A stretch of 32,719 bases of DNA. Source: Gammaproteobacteria bacterium. GTDB lineage: Bacteria; Pseudomonadota; Gammaproteobacteria; Ga0077536. Position numbers and translations under genes: made by a program. The stretch spans positions 1-32,719 of the forward strand of contig SHZJ01000039.1 in assembly GCA_009692365.1 (NCBI GenBank). The letters run 5' to 3'. Under the pieces are notes generated by a model. The model was not told where the DNA came from and did no database searches. It saw only the letters and a program-made list of their open reading frames with translations. Below, piece after piece: positions 8,694 through 17,190 of this stretch. The first letter of the stretch is position 1; each line of letters begins with the position of its first letter.

Positions 8694-9057
8694 GGGCGAG
8701 ATGTCAGCGTAACGGGGACGGCGAAACAGCCGTTTGCTCGCCCACTGCGCACAGCCCTATAAGACGCGTGGCCAGCGCTCGTCTGCGTGCTTTCGGTGCT
8801 GGCGCGAGCTTTCTCGGATGCCACGACAACCCGCCACGAAACGTCTTTGAAAATACCAATCTGCTAGGCACAGGGGCGCAGTCCGGCTGATCAGCCTCGT
8901 GACCGAGCCCCATTAGTGCCAGCGGTCGATTCGTTGGCCCGCCCGGCCCTTCATGCAAATTCGGGTGCCACCCGCGGCGCTCAAGCGACCAACGCCCAGC
9001 CCCTGCCGCTCCGGAGCCGGATCTCGCACCCAGACCCACCGCACGCGCAGCGCTGCC
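8694..9057. other. Intergenic region, no convincing gene
   Basis: These 364 bases separate convergent genes. A leftward frame (8704-9039, 111 codons) is open, but it is rich in Arg, Ala, Gly and Pro, has no recognisable motif and no clear ribosome binding site. No strong terminator hairpin with a T-run was found. It may be a decayed gene or a dispersed repeat. Confidence 0.5.
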
Positions 9058-10164
9058 CTAGGGCTTAGTCGTGCAGACCCTCAACGCCGCCACGACGCGT
9101 TCCTGATCCGCCTCCTCCAATAGCGGGTGCATCGGCAAACTCAGCACCCGCTGGGCCGCGCGCTCGGCCAGCGGGAAAGCGCCGACACCCAAACCCAAGC
9201 CACTAAAAGCGGGCTGCAGATGCAGCGGCAGCGGGTAGTGCACGGCGGTGGGAATACCTTGTGCCTGCAGTTGCGCTTGCACGGCCTCACGGTCATCCAG
9301 CGCGACCGTATACTGGGCGTAGACCGAGGCGTTGTAGGCCAGCACGCACGGCGGCGTGACGGCGATATTGGCATCGCGGATCAGCGTGGTGTAGAGCGCG
9401 CCCAACTCACCGCGGGTGCGCACCTCATCCGGAAACGACGGTAGCTTGGCCAGCAGCACCGCGCATTGGAGGGTATCCATGCGTCCGTTCACCCCGATCA
9501 CCGGATGGTGATAACGCCGGTCTTGCCCGTGCACGCGGATTTCGCCCATCAACTTGGCCAGGGCATCGTTGTTGGTAAAGCACGCGCCGCCGTCGCCGTA
9601 ACAGCCCAGCGGTTTGGACGGGAAAAAACTGGTGCAGCCGATCAGCGACAAACCACCGGATTTCCGGCCCTTGTAGCTCGCGCCAAAACTCTGCGCCGCG
9701 TCTTCAATGACCGGCAGCCCATGCCGACCGGCGATGGCGTTGATGGCATCAAACTCGGCGCACTGACCGTATAGGCTGACCGGCATGATGGCCTTGGTGC
9801 GCGGCGTAATGGCGGCTTCGAGCCGAGTGTGGTCGAGGTTGTACGTGGCGGAGTCGATATCCACGAACACCGGGGTGGCCCCGAGCAGCGCGATCATCTC
9901 GCCCGTCGCGATAAACGTGAAAGGAGAGGTAATGACCTCATCCCCGGCCTTAATGCCTAACGCCATCATGGCGATTAGCAGCGCGTCGGTGCCGTTCGCC
10001 ACCGCGATGCAATGCTTCACCCCAACGTAGGCGGCGAGTTGGGTTTCCAGCTCCGCAACCTCAGGTCCCATGATGTACTGGCCGTGGTCCAGGACCGCCT
10101 GAATACGGCGGTCGATTTCTGGCTTCAGCTGCCGGTACTGGGATTTTAGATCAATAAATTCCAT
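9058..10164 (-). CDS. wbpE: DegT/DnrJ/EryC1/StrS aminotransferase, WbpE-like UDP-sugar 3-aminotransferase
   Basis: A PLP-dependent sugar aminotransferase. In Pseudomonas, WbpE uses glutamate to aminate UDP-2-acetamido-3-keto-glucuronate, a step toward di-N-acetylated mannuronic acid. Starting at ATG 10164, the N-terminus MEFIDLKSQY and later blocks closely match WbpE as I remember it: HGQYIMGPEVAELE, VSLYGQCAEFDAINAIA, IEDAAQSFGASYKG and CTSFFPSKPLGCYGDGGA. The PLP Schiff-base lysine is in FFPSKPLG (about K184) and the cofactor-ring Asp in IEDAAQS (about D155). A TTG at 10176 would add four residues. It is the last gene of the leftward precursor operon, 85 bases after the UDP-glucose dehydrogenase. 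The partner genes wbpB, wbpD and wbpI are not in this window. A different 3- or 4-amino sugar is the alternative. Confidence 0.9.
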   Translation of the reverse strand: MEFIDLKSQYRQLKPEIDRRIQAVLDHGQYIMGPEVAELETQLAAYVGVKHCIAVANGTDALLIAMMALGIKAGDEVITSPFTFIATGEMIALLGATPVFVDIDSATYNLDHTRLEAAITPRTKAIMPVSLYGQCAEFDAINAIAGRHGLPVIEDAAQSFGASYKGRKSGGLSLIGCTSFFPSKPLGCYGDGGACFTNNDALAKLMGEIRVHGQDRRYHHPVIGVNGRMDTLQCAVLLAKLPSFPDEVRTRGELGALYTTLIRDANIAVTPPCVLAYNASVYAQYTVALDDREAVQAQLQAQGIPTAVHYPLPLHLQPAFSGLGLGVGAFPLAERAAQRVLSLPMHPLLEEADQERVVAALRVCTTKP

Positions 10165-10249
10165 ACGTTCGCCCAAATTCTGGTGCTTGTCTCAGCAGTT
10201 TCTAGCCGCCGCGCTGGCCCCGCGTGGCCGCCCGGCGCCACCCCAATGC

Positions 10250-11554
10250 TCACCGTCCAACACAAAAATACTGGTAGCCCGCGCCCTCCATGGTTTCCCG
10301 TTCGTACACATTGCGGAGATCCACGAACACCCGCGAGCGCATGAGGCGGCCGGCACGTTCCAGATCGATGCCGCGATAAACGTTCCACTCGGTCATCAAG
10401 ACCACGACGTCCACGTCGCGAAAAACTTCGTAGGTTTCCTCGCAGTAGGTGACTGCCGCGGGCAGCAGGCTGCGGGCTTCGTGCATGCCTTGGGGGTCGT
10501 GGGCCTTGATCAAAGCCCCCTTCTCTAACAGTGGCGGAAGGATCGACAACGCCGGCGCATCGCGCATGTCGTCGGTTTCGGGCTTGAAAGTCAGGCCTAA
10601 CACACCGATAGTTTTACCGGTCTCGTTGCCGCCTAAGGCGGCACGGATTTTCTTGATCATGCGCGCCTTCTGCGCGGCGTTCACTTCGATTACCGATTCC
10701 ACGATCCGGCTGGAGACCCCGTGTTCCTGTGCAATCCGCACCAGCGCCTGGGTATCTTTAGGAAAACACGAACCCCCGTAGCCGGGACCGGCGTGCAAAA
10801 ATTTTGACCCGATGCGCTTGTCCATGCCCATGCCTTTGGCCACCGAATGGACGTCGGCGCCCACGGCTTCGCACAGCGTAGAGATTTCGTTGATGAAACT
10901 AATTTTGGTGGCCAGAAAAGCGTTCGCCGCGTATTTGATGAGCTCCGCGCTCTCCAGATCGGTCACCAAGATGGGCGCCTCGATCAAATTAAGTGGTCGA
11001 TAGAGTTCCCGCAGACGCTTCTCGGCCCGCGGGCTCTCCACGCCAATGACCACCCGGTCCGGGCGCATAAAGTCTGACAGCGCCGCCCCTTCGCGCAGAA
11101 ATTCAGGGTTGGAGGCCATGTCGAAATCGGCCTCGGGGTTGGTTTCCCGGATGAGCCTCGCGACGTTGCGGGCCGTGCCAACGGGCACGGTGGATTTATC
11201 GACGATAACCGTGTAACCGCGCAAATGACCGGCGAGTTGGCGGGCCGCCTCGTACACATAGGAGAGGTCGGCAAACCCATCCCCACGGCGACTGGGCGTG
11301 CCCACCGCGATGAAGATGAGATCGGCCACCCCCGCGACCTCGCCCAGCTGGGTCGTGAACGCCAACCGGCCTTCGCGCACGTGCTTGGCGACCAAGCTCT
11401 CCAGGCCCGGTTCGTAGATGGGGATTTCACCGTTGCGCAGACGCTCGACCTTGCGCTCGTCCACATCGACACAGGTGACTTGGGCGCCAAATTCCGCAAA
11501 GCAAGTGCCAGAGACGAGCCCCACATAGCCCGTTCCTATCATCACAACGTTCAT
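10250..11554 (-). CDS. ugd: UDP-glucose 6-dehydrogenase
   Basis: Oxidises UDP-glucose to UDP-glucuronate with two NAD+. The 434-residue protein has the N-terminal NAD motif GTGYVGLVSG (7-16), the central block ASNPEFLREGAALSDF (147-162), the dimer-helix segment ESAELIKYAANAFLATKISF, and the catalytic Cys263 in GPGYGGSCFPKDT. The C-terminal UDP-binding part has GLTFKPETDDMRDAPA. All hallmark residues are present and length is normal. It starts three bases after the TviB-type gene stop. Its product is the substrate of the UDP-glucuronate 4-epimerase at the head of the same operon, so the two probably supply UDP-glucuronate and UDP-galacturonate for the glycan. Confidence 0.95.
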   Translation of the reverse strand: MNVVMIGTGYVGLVSGTCFAEFGAQVTCVDVDERKVERLRNGEIPIYEPGLESLVAKHVREGRLAFTTQLGEVAGVADLIFIAVGTPSRRGDGFADLSYVYEAARQLAGHLRGYTVIVDKSTVPVGTARNVARLIRETNPEADFDMASNPEFLREGAALSDFMRPDRVVIGVESPRAEKRLRELYRPLNLIEAPILVTDLESAELIKYAANAFLATKISFINEISTLCEAVGADVHSVAKGMGMDKRIGSKFLHAGPGYGGSCFPKDTQALVRIAQEHGVSSRIVESVIEVNAAQKARMIKKIRAALGGNETGKTIGVLGLTFKPETDDMRDAPALSILPPLLEKGALIKAHDPQGMHEARSLLPAAVTYCEETYEVFRDVDVVVLMTEWNVYRGIDLERAGRLMRSRVFVDLRNVYERETMEGAGYQYFCVGR

Positions 11555-11557
11555 CGC

Positions 11558-12847
11558 CTAGAGCCTCCAGAGCAGCACGCCGGGGGGGCAGGTCGTGCGG
11601 TCAAGTTTGCCTTTGACATCCGTCACCACGCCCTGCCCGGCCCGCAGACAGCGCGTCACCCCCGCCCAACCGGCGGCGAGATACTGCCGGTGCGGCACCG
11701 CCAAAATCACCGCCTGCGCGGGTTGCAAGGCGTCGAGCGGCAGCAGCTCCATGCCATATTCCTCGTGTGCTTCTGCTGGGTAGGCGCTGGGATCGTGAAT
11801 CTGCACGTTAACGCCGTAGTCACGCAGTTCTGCGATGATGTCGACCACCCGCGTGTTGCGCAAGTCGGGCACGTCTTCTTTGAAAGTGAAACCCAGCACC
11901 GTGACGGTGGCACCGTGAATCGGCATCGCCGCTTGAATCATCCGCTTGATGGTTTGCTGGGCAACATAGCGCCCCATGTTGTCGTTGATACTGCGCCCGG
12001 CGAGAATTACCTCCGGGATATAACCCGCAATCTGCGCCCGATGGGTGAGGTAATAGGGGTCGACCCCGATGCAATGACCACCGACCAAGCCCGGGTCAAA
12101 TTTAAGAAAATTCCATTTGGTGCCAGCCGCGGCCAGTACATCCCGAGTGTCGATGCCCAAGCGCTGAAAAATAAGGGCCAGTTCGTTCATCAGGGCGATA
12201 TTGAGATCGCGTTGGGTGTTCTCGATGACCTTAGCTGCTTCGGCCACTTTGATACTGGCGGCGCGATGGACGCCCGCCGTGACCACGCTCTCATAAACGC
12301 GGGCAACAATTTCCAGCACCGCGGGCGTCTGACCGGACACCACTTTAGTGATTTTGGTAAACGTGTGTTCTTTATCGCCCGGGTTAATCCGCTCCGGCGA
12401 ATAGCCCACAAAAAAATCTACCCCGCAGCGCAGCCCGGAATGTTTTTCCAGCACCGGCACACAGTCTTCCTCGGTGGCGCCGGGGTAGACGGTGGATTCG
12501 TACACCACGATATCGCCCGCCTTGAGAATGCGGCCCACGGTCTCGGAGGCCCGCAACACGGGGGACATATCCGGCCGCTTGGCCGAGTCGATCGGCGTGG
12601 GGACGGCCACGATGTGGAAGTCCGCCTGCTTGAGTAAGTTGGCGTCCGCAGTGAAGGTAATCTGGGTCGCGTTGAGTTCTGCTGGCGTGATTTCCAGCGT
12701 GCTGTCTTCGCCTCGCACAAGTTCTGCAATGCGCTGCAGGTTGATGTCAAAACCGATGCAGACGTCCTGACGACCAAACGCCACGGCGACCGGCAGGCCC
12801 ACATAGCCCAGGCCCACGACCGAGATTTTTCGTTGATGAGTCTTCAT
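11558..12847 (-). CDS. tviB: UDP-N-acetylhexosamine 6-dehydrogenase, TviB/WbpO type
   Basis: Oxidises C6 of a UDP-N-acetylhexosamine (GlcNAc or GalNAc) to the uronate, an NAD-dependent four-electron reaction. Across 429 residues it follows TviB closely as I remember that sequence: [12 protein letters not shown] near the N-terminus, IVAVPTPID (79-87), [51 protein letters not shown], and the catalytic Cys259 in [19 protein letters not shown]. The C-terminal domain has [16 protein letters not shown]. It overlaps the upstream epimerase by four bases (ATGA). This subfamily is distinct from the neighbouring UDP-glucose dehydrogenase. Its product is the expected substrate for amidation by the AsnB-type enzyme at 3432 or for the WbpE branch. 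GlcNAc versus GalNAc preference cannot be read from sequence. Confidence 0.94.
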   Translation of the reverse strand: MKTHQRKISVVGLGYVGLPVAVAFGRQDVCIGFDINLQRIAELVRGEDSTLEITPAELNATQITFTADANLLKQADFHIVAVPTPIDSAKRPDMSPVLRASETVGRILKAGDIVVYESTVYPGATEEDCVPVLEKHSGLRCGVDFFVGYSPERINPGDKEHTFTKITKVVSGQTPAVLEIVARVYESVVTAGVHRAASIKVAEAAKVIENTQRDLNIALMNELALIFQRLGIDTRDVLAAAGTKWNFLKFDPGLVGGHCIGVDPYYLTHRAQIAGYIPEVILAGRSINDNMGRYVAQQTIKRMIQAAMPIHGATVTVLGFTFKEDVPDLRNTRVVDIIAELRDYGVNVQIHDPSAYPAEAHEEYGMELLPLDALQPAQAVILAVPHRQYLAAGWAGVTRCLRAGQGVVTDVKGKLDRTTCPPGVLLWRL

Positions 12848-13854
12848 GAGATGGCGTAAAAATCCTTATACCAGTCGACAAAATTAGCGATGCCCACGGC
12901 GAGCGGGGTGCCCGGTCGGTAGCCAACGGCCGCGGCCAGAGCGGTGACATCGGCGTAGGTATCGGGCACGTCCCCCGGTTGTAGCGGCAGAAAATTCTTT
13001 TTCGCCTCCCGCCCTAAACACTGCTCGAGTGTGGCGATGAAGGTCATGAGTTCTACCGGGGAGTTGTTACCAATGTTGTAGAGCCGATAGGGCGCGCGCG
13101 AGGTGCCGGGGTCGGGCTGGAGGCCCGCCCAGTCCGGATTGGGCGTGGCGACTTGGTCGAGCGTGCGCACGATGCCCTCGACGATGTCGTCGACGTAGGT
13201 AAAGTCGCGTCGATGATTGCCGTGGTTAAACACGTCGATAGGCTCGCCCGCCAATATTTTGCGGGTGAACAAAAACAACGACATGTCGGGCCGGCCCCAC
13301 GGGCCATAGACCGTGAAAAACCGCAGCCCGGTGGTGGGTAGCTGGTAGAGCGCGCTGTAGGTATGCGCCATGAGCTCATTGGCTTTCTTGGTGGCGGCAT
13401 ACAGCGACAGCGGATGGTCCACGTTGTCGTGCACCGAAAACGGCATGCTGGTATTGGCGCCGTACACGGAACTGCTGGAGGCGTACACCAGATGTTCCAC
13501 CCCGTAATGGCGAGCCCCCTCCAGGATATTCATGAACCCCACGATGTTGGCCTCGATGTAGGCCCGCGGATTTTTTAGGGAATAGCGCACACCCGCCTGC
13601 GCCGCCAAGTTCACCACCCGGCTGGGCCGGTGCGTTTTGAACAGCGCTTCCATAGCGGGTCGATCGGCGATGTCGCGCTGCTCAAATTGAAACCCCGGCA
13701 ACGGCGTCAAACGCGCCAGGCGGGCTTGCTTGAGGTTGGGGTCGTAATAATCGTTGAGGTTATCGACCCCAATGACCGCATCGCCGCGGGCGAGCAAGCG
13801 CTCGCTGAGGCGAGCACCAATGAAACCCGCCGCCCCGGTGACCAAAATTTGCAT
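12844..13854 (-). CDS. UDP-glucuronate 4-epimerase (extended SDR)
   Basis: Interconverts UDP-glucuronate and UDP-galacturonate. The 336-residue protein starts with [20 protein letters not shown], has the NAD motif at residues 7-13 and the subfamily marker [15 protein letters not shown] (32-46). That marker separates UDP-glucuronate 4-epimerases (CapI/LpsL group) from GalE. The catalytic set is Ser126-129 in YASSSSVYG, Tyr152 and Lys156 in [10 protein letters not shown]. The frame is open upstream to 13995, but that leader is basic low-complexity sequence outside the family, so ATG 13854 is chosen. It is the first gene of the leftward operon and overlaps tviB by four bases; its substrate comes from ugd two genes downstream. 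Confidence 0.93.
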   Translation of the reverse strand: MQILVTGAAGFIGARLSERLLARGDAVIGVDNLNDYYDPNLKQARLARLTPLPGFQFEQRDIADRPAMEALFKTHRPSRVVNLAAQAGVRYSLKNPRAYIEANIVGFMNILEGARHYGVEHLVYASSSSVYGANTSMPFSVHDNVDHPLSLYAATKKANELMAHTYSALYQLPTTGLRFFTVYGPWGRPDMSLFLFTRKILAGEPIDVFNHGNHRRDFTYVDDIVEGIVRTLDQVATPNPDWAGLQPDPGTSRAPYRLYNIGNNSPVELMTFIATLEQCLGREAKKNFLPLQPGDVPDTYADVTALAAAVGYRPGTPLAVGIANFVDWYKDFYAIS

Positions 13855-13976
13855 CGCACGTGCTCTGTTGCTGACGTCGGCGCATTCTACACGGGCTTTT
13901 CGGCCACGAAACGCTCGCGCCCGGCCCCGGCCCCTCGCCCGGGCGCGCGGCACGCCCCGCCCGCGTTTATTTTTCG

Positions 13977-14005
13977 GTGACAGCCCCCACGCCACTGCTT
14001 AAGAT
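13977..14005 (+). promoter_or_regulatory. Sigma70-like promoter for the ccm operon
   Basis: A GTGACA box (13977-13982; five of six matches to TTGACA) is followed after 17 bases by TAAGAT (14000-14005; four of six matches to TATAAT). Transcription would begin near 14012, about 23 bases before the first ATG at 14035. It lies in the gap between the divergent glycan-precursor operon and the ccm operon. Assignment is by pattern only. Confidence 0.5.
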
Positions 14006-14034
14006 TGCCCTCACTTTTTTACCGGAGCGCCGCC

Positions 14035-14445
14035 ATGGCCAATCGTTCGCCGCTGTCGCCTGAGTCGATGTCTGTCGACTTGGACAATCTGTATCGCGAG
14101 GAGTCCTATACCGACATGCAGGCGGCCTCCGTGCGCGTACTGACCCCGGTCACGCCCGGGGGCGAACGCGACCCGGCGCGGGCCTGCCTGTACATCGGGG
14201 ACACCACCCTGATGACCCAAATGGGCCCGCTCCCGGTGCAGTTTCCGCTCGAGGCCGACAGCCTCCAGCAGGCGTTGGCGGCCTTCCCGGAAGGAGTCCG
14301 GCAGGCCATCGAGCGCTTGAGCGAACGGGCGCGCGACATGGCGCGCGACGAGAGTTCGCGCATCGTGGTGCCCTCCAAACTGCCGGGCGGTGGTGGACTG
14401 CCGGGGGGCGGGCTGTTGGGCAAACGCCAGCCGCTGCTGGCTTAG
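14035..14445 (+). CDS. Conserved-looking small protein of unknown function heading the ccm operon
   Basis: A 136-residue soluble protein without signal peptide or membrane segment. The start ATG at 14035 is chosen because GGAG lies at 14024-14027, seven bases upstream, and the protein then begins MANRSPLSPESMSVDLDNLY. It has an acidic N-terminal part, a middle with VRVLTPVTPGG and the block CLYIGDTTLMTQMGPLPVQF, a charged helix (about residues 82-110) and a glycine-rich tail. The pattern suggests a small strand-rich domain followed by a helix. I have an impression of similar small 'cytoplasmic proteins' in other gammaproteobacteria but cannot name a family. It is the first gene after the promoter and ends 31 bases before ccmA, so a link to heme or cytochrome work is possible but unproven. 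Confidence 0.8.
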   Translation: MANRSPLSPESMSVDLDNLYREESYTDMQAASVRVLTPVTPGGERDPARACLYIGDTTLMTQMGPLPVQFPLEADSLQQALAAFPEGVRQAIERLSERARDMARDESSRIVVPSKLPGGGGLPGGGLLGKRQPLLA

Positions 14446-14476
14446 CGGCGCCAGACTGCGCCAGATCCAGCCTATT

Positions 14477-15130
14477 TTGACGACTGCAAGCTTGCCGCCT
14501 GCGCGTCTGTGCGCCCGGGCGCTGGCGTGTATTCGCGGCGATTATCTGGTGTTTCGCGGGCTGGATTTCGCGGCCAGCGCGGGCGAAGTCTGGCAAATCG
14601 AGGGCGCGAATGGGGTGGGCAAAACGAGCCTCCTGCGCCTCCTCGCCGGACTGTCCACGCCGGCCGCCGGGAGCGTGTCCTGGCGCGCGCAGCCGCTGCC
14701 CGCCGCGCGCGAGACCCTGCAGCGGGAACTGCTCTATCTCGGCCACCTGCCCGCGGTGACCGGCTTATTGAGCGCCGCCGAAAACCTCGACTACCTGCGG
14801 CGCCTGTCCGGCGCGTCCACCCATTGCAGCGTCGCCGTGGCGCTGCAGCGGGTGGGTCTGCCCGGCAACGACCCGGTCCCCGCCCAGCGACTCTCGGCCG
14901 GCCAACGCCAGCGCCTGGCCCTCGCCCGCTTTGTGCTGCTGCAGGCGCCGTTATGGATTATGGATGAACCCCTGACGGCGCTGGACGCGTTGGGGCGCGC
15001 CGCGGTGGCCCAACTGTTGGTCGAGCACGCCGGCCGGGGTGGCATTGCCGTGGTGTGCACGCATCAGGCGCTGACCCTGCCCCCGGGACTACTGCACTCC
15101 TTCAGGCTGGCTGACGTAATACCCACATGA
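14477..15130 (+). CDS. ccmA: Heme exporter ATP-binding protein CcmA
   Basis: ATPase of the CcmAB(CD) transporter, whose ATP hydrolysis releases holo-CcmE from CcmC/D during cytochrome c maturation. It has the Walker A motif GANGVGKTS (about 43-51), the ABC signature LSAGQRQRLALARF and Walker B LWIMDEPLTALDALG, then the switch His in CTHQAL. No ATG fits: the frame is open upstream to 14390, inside the previous gene, so the TTG at 14477 (about 217 residues, the usual length) is chosen, with TTG 14492 an alternative. The stop overlaps the ccmB start by four bases (ATGA). Confidence 0.93.
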   Translation: MTTASLPPARLCARALACIRGDYLVFRGLDFAASAGEVWQIEGANGVGKTSLLRLLAGLSTPAAGSVSWRAQPLPAARETLQRELLYLGHLPAVTGLLSAAENLDYLRRLSGASTHCSVAVALQRVGLPGNDPVPAQRLSAGQRQRLALARFVLLQAPLWIMDEPLTALDALGRAAVAQLLVEHAGRGGIAVVCTHQALTLPPGLLHSFRLADVIPT

Positions 15131-15801
15131 GCGCACGTCAAGCCACCACCGCCGTCTTGCATCGGGATCTGCGCCGCGGCTGGCGGCGGCGGGGCGATGT
15201 GGCCCAGCCGCTGATCTTTTTCGCGCTGGTGGTGTATCTCTTTCCCATCGCCATCGGCCCGCTGCCCGAGACCCTGCGCGCCCTGCTCCCGGCTATCCTG
15301 TGGGTGGCCGCGGTGCTCGCCACCGTCTTGACCCTGCCCGAAGTGTTTGCCGCCGATCACGCCGACGGCAGCTTGGAGCTGCTCCTCACCAGCCCCCATC
15401 CGCTGGCCCTCTTGGTGCTCGGAAAGATTGCCGCGCACTGGTGCACGGGCGCGGCCCCGCTGCTGGCCATGAGCGCCGCACTGGGCGCCATTCTGGGGCT
15501 AGACGCCCCCACGCTGGCCGCCCTCTTGGGCGGCATGGCGTTGGGCACCCCCGTGCTGGCGCTGGTGGGCAGCCTCGCCAGCGCGCTCACGGTTGGCTTA
15601 CGCGGCGGCACCTTGTTGCTGGCGCTGATTACGCTTCCCTTGTACATTCCAGTGCTGATTTTTGGCACCGCGGCGGCCCGTAACGCCGCGTTGGGGCTGC
15701 CCGTGGCAGCGGAGATGTTTTTCTTGGCCGGTCTGTCGGTGCTCGCGTTGACCCTCACCCCCTTTGCCATTGCCGCGGCACTCCGGGCACGGCTCGACTG
15801 A
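15127..15801 (+). CDS. ccmB: Heme exporter membrane protein CcmB
   Basis: Integral membrane partner of CcmA in System I cytochrome c maturation. The 224 residues form about six hydrophobic segments. The N-terminal part contains VLHRDLRRGWRRRGDVAQPL, and the early block LPEVFAADHADGSLELLLTS is a family hallmark. Length agrees with known CcmB proteins (about 220). It overlaps ccmA by four bases and is followed after 29 bases by ccmC. Confidence 0.93.
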   Translation: MSARQATTAVLHRDLRRGWRRRGDVAQPLIFFALVVYLFPIAIGPLPETLRALLPAILWVAAVLATVLTLPEVFAADHADGSLELLLTSPHPLALLVLGKIAAHWCTGAAPLLAMSAALGAILGLDAPTLAALLGGMALGTPVLALVGSLASALTVGLRGGTLLLALITLPLYIPVLIFGTAAARNAALGLPVAAEMFFLAGLSVLALTLTPFAIAAALRARLD

Positions 15802-15830
15802 CGCCGACAAGCGACCGCACACCCACCAGC

Positions 15831-16577
15831 ATGTTCAAACGCTTTCACCCTTACGCCACGCCCATGCACTTCCATCGCTTGGCCATGCGCTTGAGCCCGT
15901 GGTTGTTTGCGCTGAGCGCCGTGCTCTTCGCGGCCGGGCTAACGGGCGGCTTGCTGCTGGCGCCGGCCGACTACCAGCAGGGCGAGAGTTTTCGCATCAT
16001 TTATCTCCACGTCCCCAGCGCGTGGATGTCCATGTTGGTCTATTTGGTGATGGCAGGAGCCGGCGGGGTGGGGCTGATTTGGAAGGTCAAACTGGGCGAT
16101 ATCATCGCGCGCGCCAGCGCGCCGTTGGGCGCCTCGTTCACGTTCCTCGCCCTGGTCACCGGCTCGCTGTGGGGCAAACCGATGTGGGGCACTTGGTGGG
16201 TCTGGGACGCGCGGCTGACGTCCGAACTCATCCTGCTGTTTCTGTATTTGGGTTATCTCGCGCTGCAAAGTGCCATCGAAGACCGCCGCGCGGCGGCCCG
16301 AGCGGGCGCGGTGCTGGCCATCGTGGGGGTGGTGAACATTCCGATCATCCATTACTCGGTCGCGTGGTGGAGCACGCTGCATCAAGGGGCCACGGTGAGT
16401 AAATTCGACGCACCCTCGATGGCCACCTCCATGCTGATCCCGCTGCTCCTGATGGCCTTGGCGTTTCAGGCTTACTTTTTTGCCGTCCTCATGGTGCGGG
16501 CCCGCTGCGAAATTCTAGAATTTGAACAGCATACGGCCTGGCTGCGGGCCGAGGTCAGCGGCGACCCTATCGCATGA
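15831..16577 (+). CDS. ccmC: Heme handling protein CcmC
   Basis: Membrane protein that binds heme and loads it onto CcmE. It carries the periplasmic tryptophan-rich WWD signature WGKPMWGTWWVWDARLT (114-130), flanked by the two heme-ligand histidines, His60 in IIYLHVPSAW and His174 in IPIIHYSVAWW. About six transmembrane segments are visible in 248 residues, as expected. The stop overlaps the ccmD start by four bases (ATGA). All diagnostic residues are present. Confidence 0.96.
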   Translation: MFKRFHPYATPMHFHRLAMRLSPWLFALSAVLFAAGLTGGLLLAPADYQQGESFRIIYLHVPSAWMSMLVYLVMAGAGGVGLIWKVKLGDIIARASAPLGASFTFLALVTGSLWGKPMWGTWWVWDARLTSELILLFLYLGYLALQSAIEDRRAAARAGAVLAIVGVVNIPIIHYSVAWWSTLHQGATVSKFDAPSMATSMLIPLLLMALAFQAYFFAVLMVRARCEILEFEQHTAWLRAEVSGDPIA

Positions 16578-16741
16578 AAAACCTGCAGGATTTTCTCGCC
16601 ATGGGCGGCTATGCGGCCTACGTCTGGAGCGCCTATGGGCTCGGGCTGGTCGTACTGGTGTGGAACGTGGTGGCGCCGCAGCGCCGCGAACGGCAGCTGC
16701 GCGCGGCACTCGCCGCCCGCGCGACCCGCCACCGCCCATGA
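16574..16741 (+). CDS. ccmD: Heme exporter small subunit CcmD
   Basis: A 55-residue single-span protein that stabilises the CcmC-CcmE complex and helps release holo-CcmE. The N-terminus MKNLQDFLAMGGYAAYVWSA matches the family pattern, with the conserved Tyr region before the membrane helix (about residues 17-34), then a basic C-terminal tail (RRERQLRAAL). Position between ccmC and ccmE, with four-base overlaps on both sides, confirms it. Small size makes it easy to miss. Confidence 0.92.
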   Translation: MKNLQDFLAMGGYAAYVWSAYGLGLVVLVWNVVAPQRRERQLRAALAARATRHRP

Positions 16742-17190
16742 TCCCGCGCCGTAAACGCATGGTGGTCATCGGCCTGCTGGTCGTGGGCATGGGCCTCGCC
16801 ACGGCGCTCATCCTGCAGGCGTTCAATCAAAATCTTATGTATTTCTACAGCACCAGCGACACCGTTGCGGGAAAAGCTCCGAGCGGGCGCGATTTCCGCA
16901 TTGGTGGGCTGGTGGTCAAGGGCAGTCTGCAACGCGAACCCGGCGGTTTGAGCGTCCGCTTTACGCTCACCGATCTCCACCAGGCCGTGGACGTCCGCTA
17001 TACCGGCATCCTGCCCGACCTGTTTCGCGAAGGTCAGGGGATCGTCGCCAACGGCCAACTGGGCCGCGACGGGGTCTTCATCGCGCGTGAAGTGCTGGCC
17101 AAACACGATGAAAACTACATGCCGCCCGAAGTGGCCGCCGCCCTCGCCCTCACCAAAGCTAACGCCCAGCCCAGCAGGGAAACCCGATGA
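16738..17190 (+). CDS. ccmE: Cytochrome c-type biogenesis heme chaperone CcmE
   Basis: Periplasmic heme chaperone anchored by an N-terminal helix (about residues 8-28). It covalently binds heme and passes it to CcmF. The heme-attachment His123 sits in the motif LAKHDENYMPPE, with Tyr127 as the usual axial ligand; RIGGLVVKGS and VRYTGILPDLFREGQG are family blocks of the OB-fold. The start at ATG 16738 gives 150 residues, the normal length; an upstream open extension lies inside ccmC/ccmD and is ignored. It overlaps ccmD and ccmF by four bases each. Confidence 0.96.
   Translation: MIPRRKRMVVIGLLVVGMGLATALILQAFNQNLMYFYSTSDTVAGKAPSGRDFRIGGLVVKGSLQREPGGLSVRFTLTDLHQAVDVRYTGILPDLFREGQGIVANGQLGRDGVFIAREVLAKHDENYMPPEVAAALALTKANAQPSRETR

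Noticed and set aside
11225..12637. Long rightward open frame of 470 codons opposite tviB and ugd
   Set aside because: It lies entirely antisense to two genes with full catalytic motifs; its translation is His/Arg/Gly-rich with no domain. It is a shadow of GC-biased codon use.
13855..13995. N-terminal extension of the UDP-glucuronate epimerase
   Set aside because: Adds about 47 basic low-complexity residues ahead of the standard family N-terminus at ATG 13854.
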